A model generated the notes under the pieces. That model was not told where the DNA came from, ran no database searches, and was given only the letters and a program-made list of their open reading frames with translations. From NCBI RefSeq assembly GCF_035046485.1, contig NC_085136.1, positions 328,750,227-328,814,226 on the forward strand: 64,000 bases of DNA. The letters are read 5' to 3'. Of the stretch, positions 10,509-22,379 are shown in pieces. The position numbers were made by a program, and so were the translations under genes. Source of the DNA: Aedes albopictus (taxonomy: Eukaryota; Arthropoda; Insecta; Diptera; Culicidae). Position 1 is the stretch's first letter; each line of letters opens with the position of its first letter.

Positions 10509-10685
10509 CAGGGATGCCATAACTACAGACTTATCTGTATTTTACAGATTATGGAGCATCCGTACAGATTTCGTTTTATATAAAATAAAGATTTTTGAGC
10601 TGGAGGGGTCATTCTATTTTTGTATGAAACACAAATTTTTGAAAAGAGTGATACAGATTTTTCAAAAAATCATCTAGCATCCCTG
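10509..10685. mobile_element. hAT-like MITE, 177 bp, inside BEL/Pao integrase
   Basis: Ends read CAGGGATGCCA and, inverted, CAGGGATGCTA. Flanks CTCCGATG and CTCCCAAG agree at 6 of 8 positions, consistent with a decayed 8-bp duplication. CAGGG termini with 8-bp duplication are the hAT pattern (inference). The interior is AT-rich with ACAGATTT words. Confidence 0.7.
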
Positions 10686-12365
10686 CTCCCAAGTCTGATG
10701 ATCAAGGGAGATTTAAACTTGAATTCCATCCCCTTTTTTACACAGAAGTAACCGATGGAATGCTGATGCTGCTGTGACCGGAACTGTGTTAGAAGCTCGG
10801 CTAGCGCACGTGAATCCCCTTGAAACTTTCTGCATTCGAAGGCGTTCGTTGTCAGATCCGTCACCAATTAAATAAGCACCGCCTTGGTGACAAGGCACAC
10901 GAATATGGCAACATAGCATTTTACCGGAAGAGACATGTGGCCAAGATGACGACAAAACAGCGATTCACTACGGTAAATGCCGGTTTTCAGGAACTAGTAA
11001 ATGGAAGTTACTCGTTAAAAAAAGGTCTCCCATTATCTGCTCCTGAACAGTCAGCTCACAGCGATAACAACTGATACAATCTTGAACAACTTTCCGTGCC
11101 TAGTTGCGTGGTTGCGTGTTTCCGTCACCGGAAGGTTGTGAAGGCAACCTTCAATATTCCAAAAAACGGATTCCTTCAGGATTCCAAAATCGGAGCTAGG
11201 GATTTTTGCTTGAAGATGGTCTTGATGTCTTCTGTCAGCGGCTCTTGCTGATCTATGCGAACCAAAAGCATGAGGGTATCGTTGTTCTGAATAGTATCCA
11301 GATAACCAGCTCGTCGATTTGAGGGATTTCGTTGCTTACAACTGTGGCAAACTCTCAGGAAGGCCACGATATACAATGAACGTAGGTCTAAAATGGGGTT
11401 TGACCCGTGGACTTGAATCAGCAGGACAATCGGTCTTTCCTAGAGTTGTTCTGCTGCGAAGTCCTTGGACGTAGGACGGACAAAAGCAGGCCAGAATCTC
11501 TTTGGTTGAGTGACCCTAGGTAAACCATTCCACCATGCCGTATAACCTCTGAGATCTGCTGGCAGCATGCCACGAGAGATGATGTCTGTCGGATACTGGA
11601 TTCCAGGAACGTGATTCCACAGCCCGCCTTTCATCAGGTGTTGTATTTCGAACACTCGGTTTGCCACAAACGTTCTCCAGTGGGATGGAGCAGTCAAAAC
11701 CCACTGGAGGACGATTATAGAATCAGTCCAGAAATAACACTTCATTTGGATATTGGATAGTCAATGCTTCTGACCGCGCAACAATAGCGCTGAGGAAAGT
11801 TCGATCCAAGACAGATACAGATTCTTTATTGTGACATGCTGTTTCCCTGAGGTGCCAGTTTCGACTTGAACGTTGGAAAACGAACCGATGTATCGCCTGG
11901 TTCTGGGCCCAATTTGGTTCGTTAATTCCGTAGTGGCTCTGGAATATGCGAGAGAATCTCCGGAGAATTTTATGACCATTTCCAGATCCAATGCTGATCA
12001 TTTTGAACGTCTTTGCCAACGATTTCGGCTGCGAGATTATGAGACTAAAACCCTGCTATAAAGAGCTCCTTCCAGCGAGTGGCTAGATACGGTGCTGAAG
12101 AAGTGCCATACGTAACCGTACCTTACCTTACCGATCAGGCTAAGGCCGGGTGGCCTCTGCTGTACATAGTAGCCGTCTCCATTCCACTCGGTCCATGGTA
12201 GTTTGTCTCCAGTTCCGCACTCTGCGTAAGGTCCGCCGATCGTGATCCATATGTCACTGTGGAGAGCTCAAAAATGCGAATAGGTTCCGACGGGTCATCT
12301 CTCCAGAGAGTCCGCTGCAGACACTGGTCTGAAGGGTGTTTCTTGATCTGGCGGTTTGCCACCAC
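10670..12365 (-). pseudogene. BEL/Pao LTR-retrotransposon pol remnant
   Basis: Fragments lie on the minus strand in BEL/Pao order. 12365-12135 holds a reverse-transcriptase piece with LWRDDPSEPIRIFELSTVTY. 11990-11440 is an RNase-H-like region with CYFWTDSIIVLQWV, then a WRTFVANRVFEIQ block and PTDIISRGM. 11376-11176 is the segment leading to integrase (VRIDQQEPLTEDIK). 10870-10670 is an integrase-core piece with LLTQFRSQQHQHS and GMEFKF, ending where the hAT-like MITE lies. Frames shift several times, most of the RT palm is missing, and no LTRs or gag are visible. It is an old, non-functional copy. Confidence 0.82.
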
Positions 12366-12379
12366 AGGAATAAAATCAA

Positions 12380-13255
12380 CGAGATAAGGTCGCCTTGAAT
12401 GGCGGGTTCCAGCGCGTTTCAGACAGTTTCGGGGAATTTATAGGAGTTCCAGGGGACTTCAGGTACGTTTGAGAGGGCTTCAGAAAATGTTCTAAGGTAA
12501 TTCTGGGACGTTTCAGGGAGTTTCCGGGAGTTCAACGAACATTTGCAGGGCGTTTCAGAGGGTTTCAACGAGTTCTCATTTCAGGGCCATTTCCAAGAGT
12601 TTCGGGAACATTTTGGGGAATTTCTAGAGGCATAAATGTTCCTTATTAAAAAGGCGTTTCTGAGGATCTCGGATGGATTCATAAGAGTTGTGAGATTGCT
12701 TCAGGGCAGTTCAGGTGGATTCAGGAACGTTTCAAGGAGCTTCAAGAGGTAGATATTTGAGGGGTATTCAGGGCCATTTCTTGTTTCAAACAGCTCTAGG
12801 GAAATGAAGTCACCTTATCAGAGACGTTTTATGGGACTGTAAGATGTATCGAGGATGTTTCAGTGTTTTCTGGGTGTTTCAAAGGGTTTTTTTGCAGATT
12901 TGAGAGAGGTTTCAGGGGATTTTCATAGGAGTTTTAGGGCACTCTGGGATTCAGAAGCGTTTTCTGAGGTCTCAATGTGTTTAAAAATGCTTTAAGTAGT
13001 ACTTTATGCTGCTTCAGGGAGCTTCATGATGTTTCAAGGGGCTTCCGGAAGATTTTCAAAGGGGTTTCAGGGGGTTTTTACTTTTCGAGGACAATTCAGG
13101 GAGTTTCAAAGGGTTTTCAGAGGCGTTTCTAGAAGCTTTAACGACATTTCAGGGGATTTCAGGGTCATTCTTAATGCCGTTTGAGTGCGTTTTTTGGTGG
13201 ATACAAGGGGGTTTTACGGCTTGCGAGAGTTCAGATGGGTTTCAAGGTACTCCAG
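12380..13255 (+). repeat. TTTCAGGGG-type degenerate minisatellite (plus sense)
   Basis: Variants of GGTTTCAGGGGATTTCAGG recur every 20-30 bp. The plus strand is purine-rich, with G runs after TTTCA. At 13256 the consensus abruptly becomes its complement. Confidence 0.75.
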
Positions 13256-13600
13256 AGCCGGAAACCCCCAAATCCCTCAAACGGACCTGAAACCCTTGAA
13301 ATCCTTTTTTTAATCCTTCCAATCTTCATGAATCCGTTCTTCTGAAATCCCCTCCAAACTCCATGTCTCCTTGAAATCCCGATCGAAATTCTCTGAAACC
13401 ACTTGTATATCTCTGAAACGTCCTAAAAGATCCTCCCAAAACTGCCTGAAGCTCAAAGAAACGGCCTTAAAATTCCCTGAAACGCTTCTCCTACATTAGA
13501 ATTCATCATAAGTCATCTGTCCTCTGAAACCCCATGAAACACCAATGAATCCCTCTAAAATCAGCATGACACTCACCCATAGGATCTCCCTGGATCCATA
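13256..13600 (-). repeat. CCTGAAACCC minisatellite (minus sense)
   Basis: The same family in reverse: CCTGAAACCCTTGAAATCC and similar. The block ends near 13600, where an unrelated insert of about 170 bp containing GTCAACAATCTATACATT begins. Confidence 0.72.
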
Positions 13601-13774
13601 GTGTCAACAATCTATACATTACAAACCATACGAAGCTCCATCTAGTGGCGGGACATTGCCCACCTCCCATGTACTATGCATTGCGCTCTGCGCCGTGAAG
13701 AGTAGAGCTAGTGGAAGCTGAGTTTGTTGACAATCCCTAGTTTCAAGGCAGCAGACCTTCTGATACCACGAGGG

Positions 13775-14385
13775 TTTTTAGAGGGGTTCCAGGGAATTGC
13801 ATATCGCTTCGATAGGGTTTCACGGAGGGTTCCTTGGGTTTCACGGAGGGTTCCTAAGAGTCCAAAAAGTTCATTATGACCGTGCTATGTACTGTGGACG
13901 AGGTTTCTGGAGTTGTAGTTGTTTTCAACAGCGTGCGCACTGAAGGGTTCAGAGAAGTCTCGGGAGAAGTCAGTGGTCTCGGGGAGGATGGGGGTTTAGA
14001 GGGATTGAAGGCGTTTTAAGGAATTAGATGGAATTTCAGGTGGCGTCTGGGGATTCAGAGGAGCTGAAAAAAGTGATTCTGTTGGGTTCAGGTGGTTTGT
14101 GATTATTGGCGATTCAAAGGAAGAGTTCGCAAAGGTTCTTAAAGGTGTAAAATGTTTCGAAGAAATTCTGGGGGTTTCGTGGATTTCAAGGAGATTCAGC
14201 GGGCTTCGAGAGAGTCAAGAGAAGTTTACGAAAATTCCATGAGGTTTCGGAGGGGTTTCAATGTATTTCAGAGTATTTTAATGCATGATGAGAAGCTTCA
14301 TGATGTTTGAGGGAGTTTTAGAGGACCTTGAAGAAACCTGGGCTTCCACGGGGAAGGGGTTGTGGGGGCTTAAGATGATTCAGGG
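13775..14385 (+). repeat. TTTCAGGGG-type minisatellite (plus sense, resumed)
   Basis: Returns to the plus-sense consensus with looser units, such as GGTTTCGGAGGGGTTTCA. Confidence 0.65.
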
Positions 14386-14611
14386 CATTTTAAAACACTC
14401 ATGTTTGTATGAGCATATGTGAATTTAAACCTTATTCGTGATATAGCGAGAGATCATTAGCTATGCTTGTAGATTTGATGACCCAAATTGAAGGAAGTCC
14501 ATGTAAACCTTAAAAAGACACTTAATTCACCATTTGACCGAACGTACACTTAATTTGTTGAGGTTGTGTTGGTTACTAGTTTACTAACACAATAATAACA
14601 TAACATTCCCG

Positions 14612-14794
14612 GAGCGGACCTGGTGTGGTGGTTGTAAGAACACAAGACTATCACGCCGAGGACCTGGGATCGAATCCCACTCCCGACATACTCACAAAAT
14701 GTGGGTTCTTCCTCGGAAGGGAAGTATAACGTGGGTCCCGAGATGAACTAGCCTAGGGTTAAAAATCTCGTTAATACAGACAGAAAAAAAACAA
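14612..14794 (+). mobile_element. Feilai: Feilai-like tRNA-derived SINE
   Basis: Head GGAGCGGACCTGGTGTGGTG contains box A, and GGACCTGGGATCGAATCCCA contains box B. The body has AAAATGTGGGTTCTTCC and GGGTCCCGAGATGAACTAG, then CTCGTTAATACAGA and an A-rich tail. A 10-bp direct repeat AACATTCCCG flanks it (14602-14611 and 14795-14804; its last base overlaps the head ambiguity). This matches what I recall of Feilai, an Aedes SINE; the name rests on recall, not on a search. Full length, transcribed by pol III if active and mobilised by a LINE partner. Confidence 0.8.
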
Positions 14795-14809
14795 AACATT
14801 CCCGTGGAG

Positions 14810-16472
14810 TAACAATCAGTGAATAACCAGAGAACTGGGATTTTATTTTTAACCTTTTTCTCAGCAACCGAAAGCACTGTCCCGTCCATGGAATGTCGCG
14901 ACATGTGGTTCAGCAAGGCAATCGTCAACCAACCAGCTAGAGCGGCACGACTGGAGAATCCCGAGATGTGCACGTCCTACCCTACGTAATGCTGCGGAAA
15001 ACCACATTTTTCTTCGTTTCCATCTTTGGGGGGCTCGCTTTTACATATGTTACACACGGCTGGGGCTGCTGCTGGTGCTGCTGGTAACCGGCCACTACTG
15101 CACTGGCGGTGGTGATTCGTCCTCAGGCGAGCGGGAGGTCCACCACCACTCAGCAGGGAGTGGCCATCAGCGACCAACGACGACGATGTGACAGGTCCAT
15201 GCGGACGGACGGACGCCCTAACGAAGGGAAATGTATTGAAAAATGCTAGATTTTGCGCTAAATCTTGTCTCCCTGCTGCTGCTGCCATGCCATGCCACGC
15301 CACAATCGTCGTCCATCGTAGTCGGTGGCCAGTTGGGAATGTGTGATGATGGTTGATGCAGCAACTACGACGAGGACTTTCGCCATTTGGGACCGTAGTC
15401 GAAGGACGTCGTCGTGGTCGTCGAGGACGGGAAAGTACAAATTTAATTTTAAAGATTTATGATCAGCGAAAAAATGTGCATACAGTCAAAGGGAAACTAA
15501 TAGCAATGCTTCGTTCTTCTCCACATGGATTTGGGATGACGTTCAGAATGTGGAAAATATGGGAGTTTTTTTTGCGATTCAGTTGACGAAGGTTCCATAT
15601 TTGAACATAGGCTGTCCAAATTTGAGTTTCCATGCCATAATCGTAACTCGTCCACCCGAGAACCGAAAGATATCATTCGGCACCCTGTTCCACGAAAACG
15701 TTTCACTATTTAATGTAGACATGGAGATGCATTTGCATAAATTTTTCATACTATAAAACCTAATAGGCAAACACGCACTCACAATATGGGAGCAGGAGCA
15801 GAGCCATCATAAACCGCGTAAAGTTGACAGCAGCCAGCCAGCCAGCGGCGCGAAAACAAAGATGGCAGTAGGGAGTGGGTCCCGTTAAAACATCATTTGG
15901 TAGTAGCAGCAGTCAGTGTGAGCAACGCGATAATGAAAGCAAAGTTTGGCTTAATTTGGTTTATTACCAACATGATGCGTGTCCCGAGTCCTGCCTTTGC
16001 TACACTCATGGAAATTGATATGTCTGATTCATATGATGTGCTTCACATACATATAGATTGATGAACATTGTATAGCACATGAGTTTTGAAGGTGAATCGT
16101 TGACGGTTGATTATCTGAAGTCAGAACGCCGTATAAAACTCGTGAAAACACTGGAGAATCCATGAGTCGAATCACACAAACCAGTAGTGTCAATTTTGTT
16201 GAGTGTAGAGTACATTGACGAACGTTGATGCGGACTTGGGTCATATCATCATATCAACCAACAACGAACGGTGGTGGTTCTAATTTGAGAACGCGGAGTT
16301 TTTTTCTTCCCCCAAAATCCCCCATGTGTGTGGATATCATCCCCACAGCCAGCAGCACTACACTGCGATATGTTTAATATTTTTAATTATTATAAACTGA
16401 GCTGTCACGGTCGGTGTACCTACTGTTCCAGGTGATGATGAGGTTAGTGTCTCCCATCAGAGTGACTCGGCT
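14810..16472. other. No gene identified; apparently low-copy DNA
   Basis: Composition is more complex than its surroundings and lacks the degenerate minisatellites. A CTG-rich stretch (15060-15085) and short CGTCGT-like runs occur. Many short open frames overlap on both strands with no domain signal. It could be intron or flank of a host gene outside the window. Confidence 0.3.
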
Positions 16473-17287
16473 TTGCGGTCGTATATTTTCATTTCGAAAC
16501 AGTTTTTTTTTTTTCACGCTCTCCGTTGTGGCGTGGTGGCGCTTTGGAAGCCACATATCTTTCGTGACAAATGCCACTCTTTAGATTGGGCCAAATTTTG
16601 TAGCATCACCGTGTGGTTCTCACCGGGCGACGACGGCAGCGACACCATTAGGTCAAAGTTGCAAATGATATCGCGTAATGTTGAGTTATGGTTATGGTTG
16701 GAAAAGCTCTTTAGAAATTATATTTTGGTCTCCTTTTTTTTAAATCAGGCAAAGGTGGTAGCTTGCTTCACCTCAATTATGCCAAATGCAGTCATAGGTA
16801 CCATGCGTCTCCTATCTAACGTTGGATTTCTGCAAAGATACTCAAAAACCCTTCCAATGCACAGTGGATTCTTATTTCAAGAAAATGTCGTAAAATTGAA
16901 TATTTCTGGATGCCGCTGGGATATCGGCAATCTTTTCTCATCAAAACAAAGACATTTTCATTGGCAAACTAATGGGATGGTATTCGTTTCGAGCCCACGA
17001 TTATTTCTTGCCATCTTGGCCGAATTGGGGTAATTTAACCCTACTTTTAATGCAAAGCAGATATTCATACGTCTATAATTCCTGATTCCATTGGGATAAA
17101 TTCAATCTTTTGCGTTAGAAAAAAAGATATTTACATTGGTTTTTTGATAAGAATGCATTTTTCACAGCCCGTAAACGAATACAATCCCATCAATTTGTCT
17201 ATGAAAATACCTTCATTAGGCTGTACCAAAAAAAATCGATATTCGAAAAGTCAAGGTGCTCAACTCTTAAATGAAATATACGCGTAT
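16473..17287. other. No gene identified
   Basis: Holds a 186-codon plus-strand open frame (16473-17033) with no recognisable domain, poly-T/poly-F start and no conserved motif; I treat it as chance. Confidence 0.3.
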
Positions 17288-17564
17288 TTTTGTAGAACAT
17301 TTCGATTTTCTCAAAAATCGTTTGGAGATTCCGCCAGAACAATTTTTGAAAAAATGACCCTTTTTCATTAAAATTCTCAAAAATATTTTTATTTCCAAAT
17401 TTATTGATTTTTTTAGAGAAATGATGCATATGAATGGCACTATCAGATAAAACTTTCATGGTTGAATATATAAAATAGTGTATGTTTTTAGTCAATTTTG
17501 ATGAAAAATGCTCAAAAAATAGACCTTGTACCATTTTTTTAGAAAATCGAAATGTTCTACAAAA
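17288..17564. repeat. Inverted repeat, 24-bp perfect arms
   Basis: TTTTGTAGAACATTTCGATT opens the left arm (17288-17311) and its reverse complement closes at 17541-17564. The interior is AT-rich with Phe/Lys-rich open frames on both strands. It could be a small TIR element; no target duplication was found. Confidence 0.55.
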
Positions 17565-17579
17565 TCAGAGGCACTTTCA

Positions 17580-18850
17580 TTGTGATTCAGGAGGTTTCAG
17601 AGGGCTTTCATAAGGCGTTTTAGAGAGCTTTGTAGGCTCTCAGGTCAACTTCAGAGGGGGCTACAGAGACGTTTTAAAGCATTTCAATGCGTTTCAGGAC
17701 GTTTGAGAGGTGTATTGGAGGTCTCGGAGGTTCTCAGGCTTTCAGAGTTTTCAGAGGCTGCAGATGCTCTAAGATTAGTTTCATGAGGTTTTTAAGGCAT
17801 TTCAAGGCTCTCGGGTGAGTTTCACATAGATTTCAAGTGAGATTCAAAGGCGTTTCAAAGCGTTGCATACTTACATTACTTTACTTAATACATTATATAC
17901 ATTATATACTTAGTGATGTACAAGCATTACGGCCACAGCTTTATGAGGCTGTACCGTCGGATGACCTATAGTCAAGGAAGTTCTTTGAGATCCTCAAACT
18001 GACAATGAACTCACCACTTGACAACACATAGTAACATGAGGCTGTGTGAGCATAAATTTCATTCATAATGCTGAATTAGATCGCTGATTGCACTTATAGA
18101 TCAAATCATCTGAACTCCACGAAGTTTTCGGATACTCATATACAGTCATAGAACTTAAGACTTGATAGAACATAGATGCCAGAGGCTGTGTCAGCTTTCA
18201 TGGCGTTTCAGGAGGTTTCAGTGGGCTATCGTGGGGCTTCATAGGCTCTCAGGTAAACTTCACGGTGGTTTTTCAAGATGTTTCAAGAGGCTTCAGTGGC
18301 GTTTGTAGGCTCTCAGGTGAGCTTCACGATGATTTCAGAGGGGCTTCAGAGCGTTTCAATGCGTTTCAGGACGTTCGAGAGATATTTTAGAAAGCTTTAG
18401 AGGTTTTCAGATTAGTTTCATTGAGGTTTCACGGGGGTTTCAGATGCGTTCCAAAGTGTTCAAGGCGATTCAAGGTGTTTCAGAAGGTTTCAGGAGGATT
18501 TTAGAGGGCTTCAGAGGCTCTCAGGTGAGTTTTAAATAAATTGCATGGGGGTTTCAGAGGCATTCCAGGAGCTTTCAGAGATGTTTTAGGGAGCTTCAGA
18601 GCTCTAAGATTAGTTTCACGGAGATTTCATAGGGAATTTTAGTGGCGTTTCAAAGCGATTCCAGACGTTCTGATGCTGTTCAGGGTGTTCCTGAGGCGTT
18701 TTTGGAGACTTCTGACCCTCTTGAGTAAACTTCACAGAGGTTTTGAGAATTTCAGAATCTGTGTCAGAGGCTTTTCATGAGGTTTCAGTTGGGTTAAGGG
18801 GGATTCAGAGGCTTGCAGTTGAATTTCATGGAGGTTTCAAGGGGGTTTAA
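17580..18850 (+). repeat. TTTCAGAGG minisatellite (plus sense) with an insert
   Basis: Units such as GGTTTCAGAGGGCTTTCA recur. An unrelated insert occupies about 17880-18200 (TACATTACTTTACTTAATAC onward); the array then resumes. Confidence 0.75.
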
Positions 18851-18993
18851 CCTTCCAGGACGCAAAAACAAAAAACTGGCTTCTTGCTGTGGTGAAAAAT
18901 GTTCAAATCCCCAGTGTGGTCGATGAATTGACGCCCCAGTGAATCGCTACGGTGAAATGCTATCTGCGTCTAGAGGATTTCAAAGGAGCTTAA

Positions 18994-19194
18994 GGACAAG
19001 GTATTTGGAGTACATAGCTCAAATTTTCTAGAGCACCGTTTTTTTGAATCGTTGAACGGATATGGCTGAAAATGCATCACGCTGATTGCTCAGTGGTTGT
19101 CAACAGCCTGATGCATTTTCGTCAAAATCCAATCAACGGTTCAAAAAAACGGTGCTCTAGAAAATTTTGGCTATGTACTCCAAATACCTTGTCC
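18994..19194. mobile_element. TTAA-flanked foldback MITE, 201 bp
   Basis: Ends GGACAAGGTATTTGGAGTAC and its inverse, each next to TTAA (18990-18993 and 19195-19198). Arms are about 80 bp and nearly perfect, including CTAGAGCACCGTTTTTTTGA. TTAA duplication suggests piggyBac- or Kolobok-type mobilisation (inference). Confidence 0.85.
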
Positions 19195-19199
19195 TTAAG

Positions 19200-20005
19200 A
19201 TTTCTGTGAAGCCATTAACACCCTGGAATTCAAGGGCTTTTGAAGTGCTTCAGAGATACTTGGGCAGCACCCCTCAAACGCCCATGATACCCCTGAAACT
19301 GTTTAGAATATTCTATGAAACGCCCAATACAAAGCTCAAGGATCCTCTTGAAACTGTCCTTAAACCTCCTGAAACTCCCAGAAAGACCTCTGAAATGCAC
19401 CTGGAGATGTGCCAAAGCCCCTTGAACCATGAAACGCCGCTGAGTTTCCCGGGACGTCCCTGTAAATCCCGCAAAATTTCCTAAGACTCGATCACAATTC
19501 CTGAAACATTCGAAAACCCTGTAAGGGCCCCTAAAACTCCCGTAAATCTCCATGAGACACTCTGAAACACCACTGAGAAGTTCCTGAAATTTCATGGGAC
19601 ACCCCTGAAATGCCGCTAATCCTTACTGAATCCCTAGGACTGGCATGATCTCCATGAAACCCCGTGAATCTCACTCAAACACAACTGAAAAACCTCTGAA
19701 ACTCCTTCGGTTCCACTTGAATGCCCGGGAAACTTCGATTGAACTTAAGAATCATTGTGAGGCCTCCTGAAAAGCCACTTCAGAAAACCCCTAAACTCAC
19801 CCGAGGACCCTAAAGCGCTCCTAACACCTCCTGAAACACATCTTAAGACCCTTCTGAAATGCTACTGAAATCCCCTGACACTAGCTTAGACGCCATGAAA
19901 CCGGAACCATGACGTCGGAACCCCCTGAAATGCCTCTGAATCAGAGCGTTTGAAGCACTGTGAAACGCGCTTTATAGCCCCAGAATACTTCCTGAAACCA
20001 TCTAA
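19200..20005 (-). repeat. CCTGAAAC minisatellite (minus sense)
   Basis: Units such as CCTGAAACTCCCAGAAA replace the plus-sense consensus seen before the TTAA-flanked MITE. Open frames on both strands here are repeat shadows. Confidence 0.72.
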
Positions 20006-20009
20006 ATAA

Positions 20010-20100
20010 GATCATACGCTGAGCGCACCTCACTGACGTGGTAACCGTTTAGCGTACATGTTTGGATCATATTGACCACAACGCCCTACTAGGGTTTAAT
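20010..20100. repeat. Fragment of CCTACTAGGGTT family
   Basis: GACCACAACGCCCTACTAGG followed by GTTTAA resembles the right end of the element at 45139-45238 (CAACATCCTACTAGGGTT). Only one end is clear here. Confidence 0.4.
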
Positions 20101-20199
20101 ATTCCTTATATTCCTTGAAGTACGCCTGAAGCCTCCTGAAAGCTTTTGAAACGCTTTCAAAAACCCTTCTTACATTACCTAGACACCATGTTGGTTACA

Positions 20200-22340
20200 A
20201 TGTAATTTTATTCCAGTGCCGAGCTTATAGTAGAGCACCGTCTTCGTCGGTCTTCGTCGATATTCTTCCAGCTTTCCCGCACGTTTAAAGTTCCCAAGTC
20301 TACTTCAATAGCGTGTACTCGGCGCATGTTTCGTCGGAAAACCATGTTCTGACATTATCTACCCAAGCTTATTGCCTCTCACTGAATCGTACGCTACTTC
20401 GAAATAAATTAACAGAACAGAAGATGAGTACGCAAGTCATACTTCCGAAATTTATTTAGGATCATCCGCAGGTTGATTGGGCACATGAGACCATCCAACC
20501 TGCTAGTGTAGTGGAATTACCCATATCCCATACCCATCATCCTCCCATATCTTAACAATAATCTGGTGCATGGATTGATACATCTGGTCACTTCCACGCT
20601 TAAGAAGTTCTACCTTAGGAAGTTTGATCACGTCCTATCCAGCAGCTTTTGTTTTTCAGCTCCGAAACATAGGATCATAGAGTATCTTCGTACCTACCAC
20701 ACGATATGCACATGCGAAATGGTCATTGACAGAGAAAAGCTTTGAAGCAGACTTTTTTTCAGTGGAGACGTTACATCCAGAAGAAGAAGAAGAACCATAA
20801 ATCTCTTCCGAATCTCTTTAAAGTAATAGTTCTCAGTATATATTTATGTATTAAGATTCATGATTCATTAGTTGCGGCAATTTCAAAACAGCTTTAATAC
20901 ACATTATTAGAGAAATATATCACAAACATCTTTGTAGAGCATTAGAATTTCATGCTGTGTTCAAATTTGGTAAAGGCAAATAATACAATCGTGATATCAA
21001 TGTTGAAACAACTCCCGAATGATTACTTCGGGACGTGCTTTTTTCCGGAAGCACACATGCAATTTACATTATTAACAAAATGTAACTTTTTACGATGCTT
21101 TCAAACATAACCGACCATGTGCTGCAAAACAAAGCAGGCGAGTTTATTACTCAAACCACCGCATCGGAACGCAGCCAACCTTGATTTCTTTGAAAGCCCT
21201 CCGAGGGTATTGAATAACTATAGCCATTTAATTGCTATGCAATTGTTAATGGGAATATTATGGCAATAATTCACACGGGAGTGGACTGCTGCAGTCCCAT
21301 TCCCATCGCTGATGCCACGTATGTGTAGCTGATAACCTAAACTGCGCACACCTCACTCTCGCTCTCTCTCGGGGGACCTTTGCATCGGGCTGCCAACAAC
21401 GCTCCGCCGGGCACGATTATATCAATGCGAAAGGGGCAATAAAATATCCTAATACCAATTACTGACCAATACCCATCGAACCACATCAATAAAGCAAAAC
21501 ACCCCCGCGGCGGCGGCAGCACAGTCCGGTCGTTCGGTATTCTCACGCATGGTTCACTCTGCCCCCATCCACCCACGCTTACCTACGGCTACACCCGCAC
21601 CACATATGCTGCTCTGCGACACATCGACAATGACGCTCCGCCACGAAGCCACAAACGAGTGTGCCCTGTCCTGTCGCTGTCCTGTCGCTGTCCTATCCCT
21701 CGTTCGTCAGTCAGTCGGTGCGTGCCTGTTGTAAATGCAACCTGATCCAGGACCAACTCGTTCGTTCGCTCGCTCGCGGAGCACCGACTCTCCGATAGTA
21801 ATTAATGTAAAGCATCACTAATAATTATCGTTATTATTATTATATGCATAAATATTTAGGCAATAATATTGCATGTGTGTGTGTTTTGATATAATTATAC
21901 GATACCCCAGAGCTGTCATTATCAAAAAACAACATATCCAAGTCGAGGCCTTCTGCTTCTGCTTTTGCTGTTACTGAGGAGGCCCACGCTCACTCGGCGC
22001 TCATCCATGGCTTGCTACGAGGGACGACGTGTCGTTGATGATGCGAACGAACGTATGAGGGCGTCCCAATGCTCATTTCTCATTCCATCAAATGCGCGCT
22101 GCCACAGGAATAGGTAGGTGCGTAATCAGCCGTCTTGTTCGCGTCTCATTCGGAATGTCCTAGCGTATCCATGTGGAAGGGCGGACATGTTGGGAAGGAC
22201 ACATTAAGGGTTATTAATATAAATCTAAAGGAGTGGGATAGCATTTGGATGAGCACTTCCGTCTAGTACCGTTTGGGCAGGTGTACCTATTTTGGGCTTG
22301 CTGTTATAACTAAGTCAATTTTATACCTAATTTCTTCATT
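20200..22340. other. No gene identified; apparently low-copy DNA
   Basis: Little repeat structure is visible. 20220-20330 on the minus strand contains a short stretch that could be a LINE 3' remnant but is too brief to assign. 21790-21890 is AT-rich with several TAATTA-type words and a (TTA)n run. 21660-21700 has three tandem CCTGTCGCTGT-like units. Candidate non-coding flank or intron of a host gene. Confidence 0.3.
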
Positions 22341-22379
22341 TTTTGGCCAACAGTGACGTACGTACAGTATCTAACATCT

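Noticed and set aside
15000..15440. Exon suggested by CTG/CGT-rich sequence
   Set aside because: Low-complexity trinucleotide runs give open frames on both strands; no conserved protein motif.
16473..17033. 186-codon plus-strand open frame
   Set aside because: Longest frame outside obvious repeats, but composition is Phe/Leu-rich from AT-rich DNA, there is no domain, and no splice or codon signal supports it.
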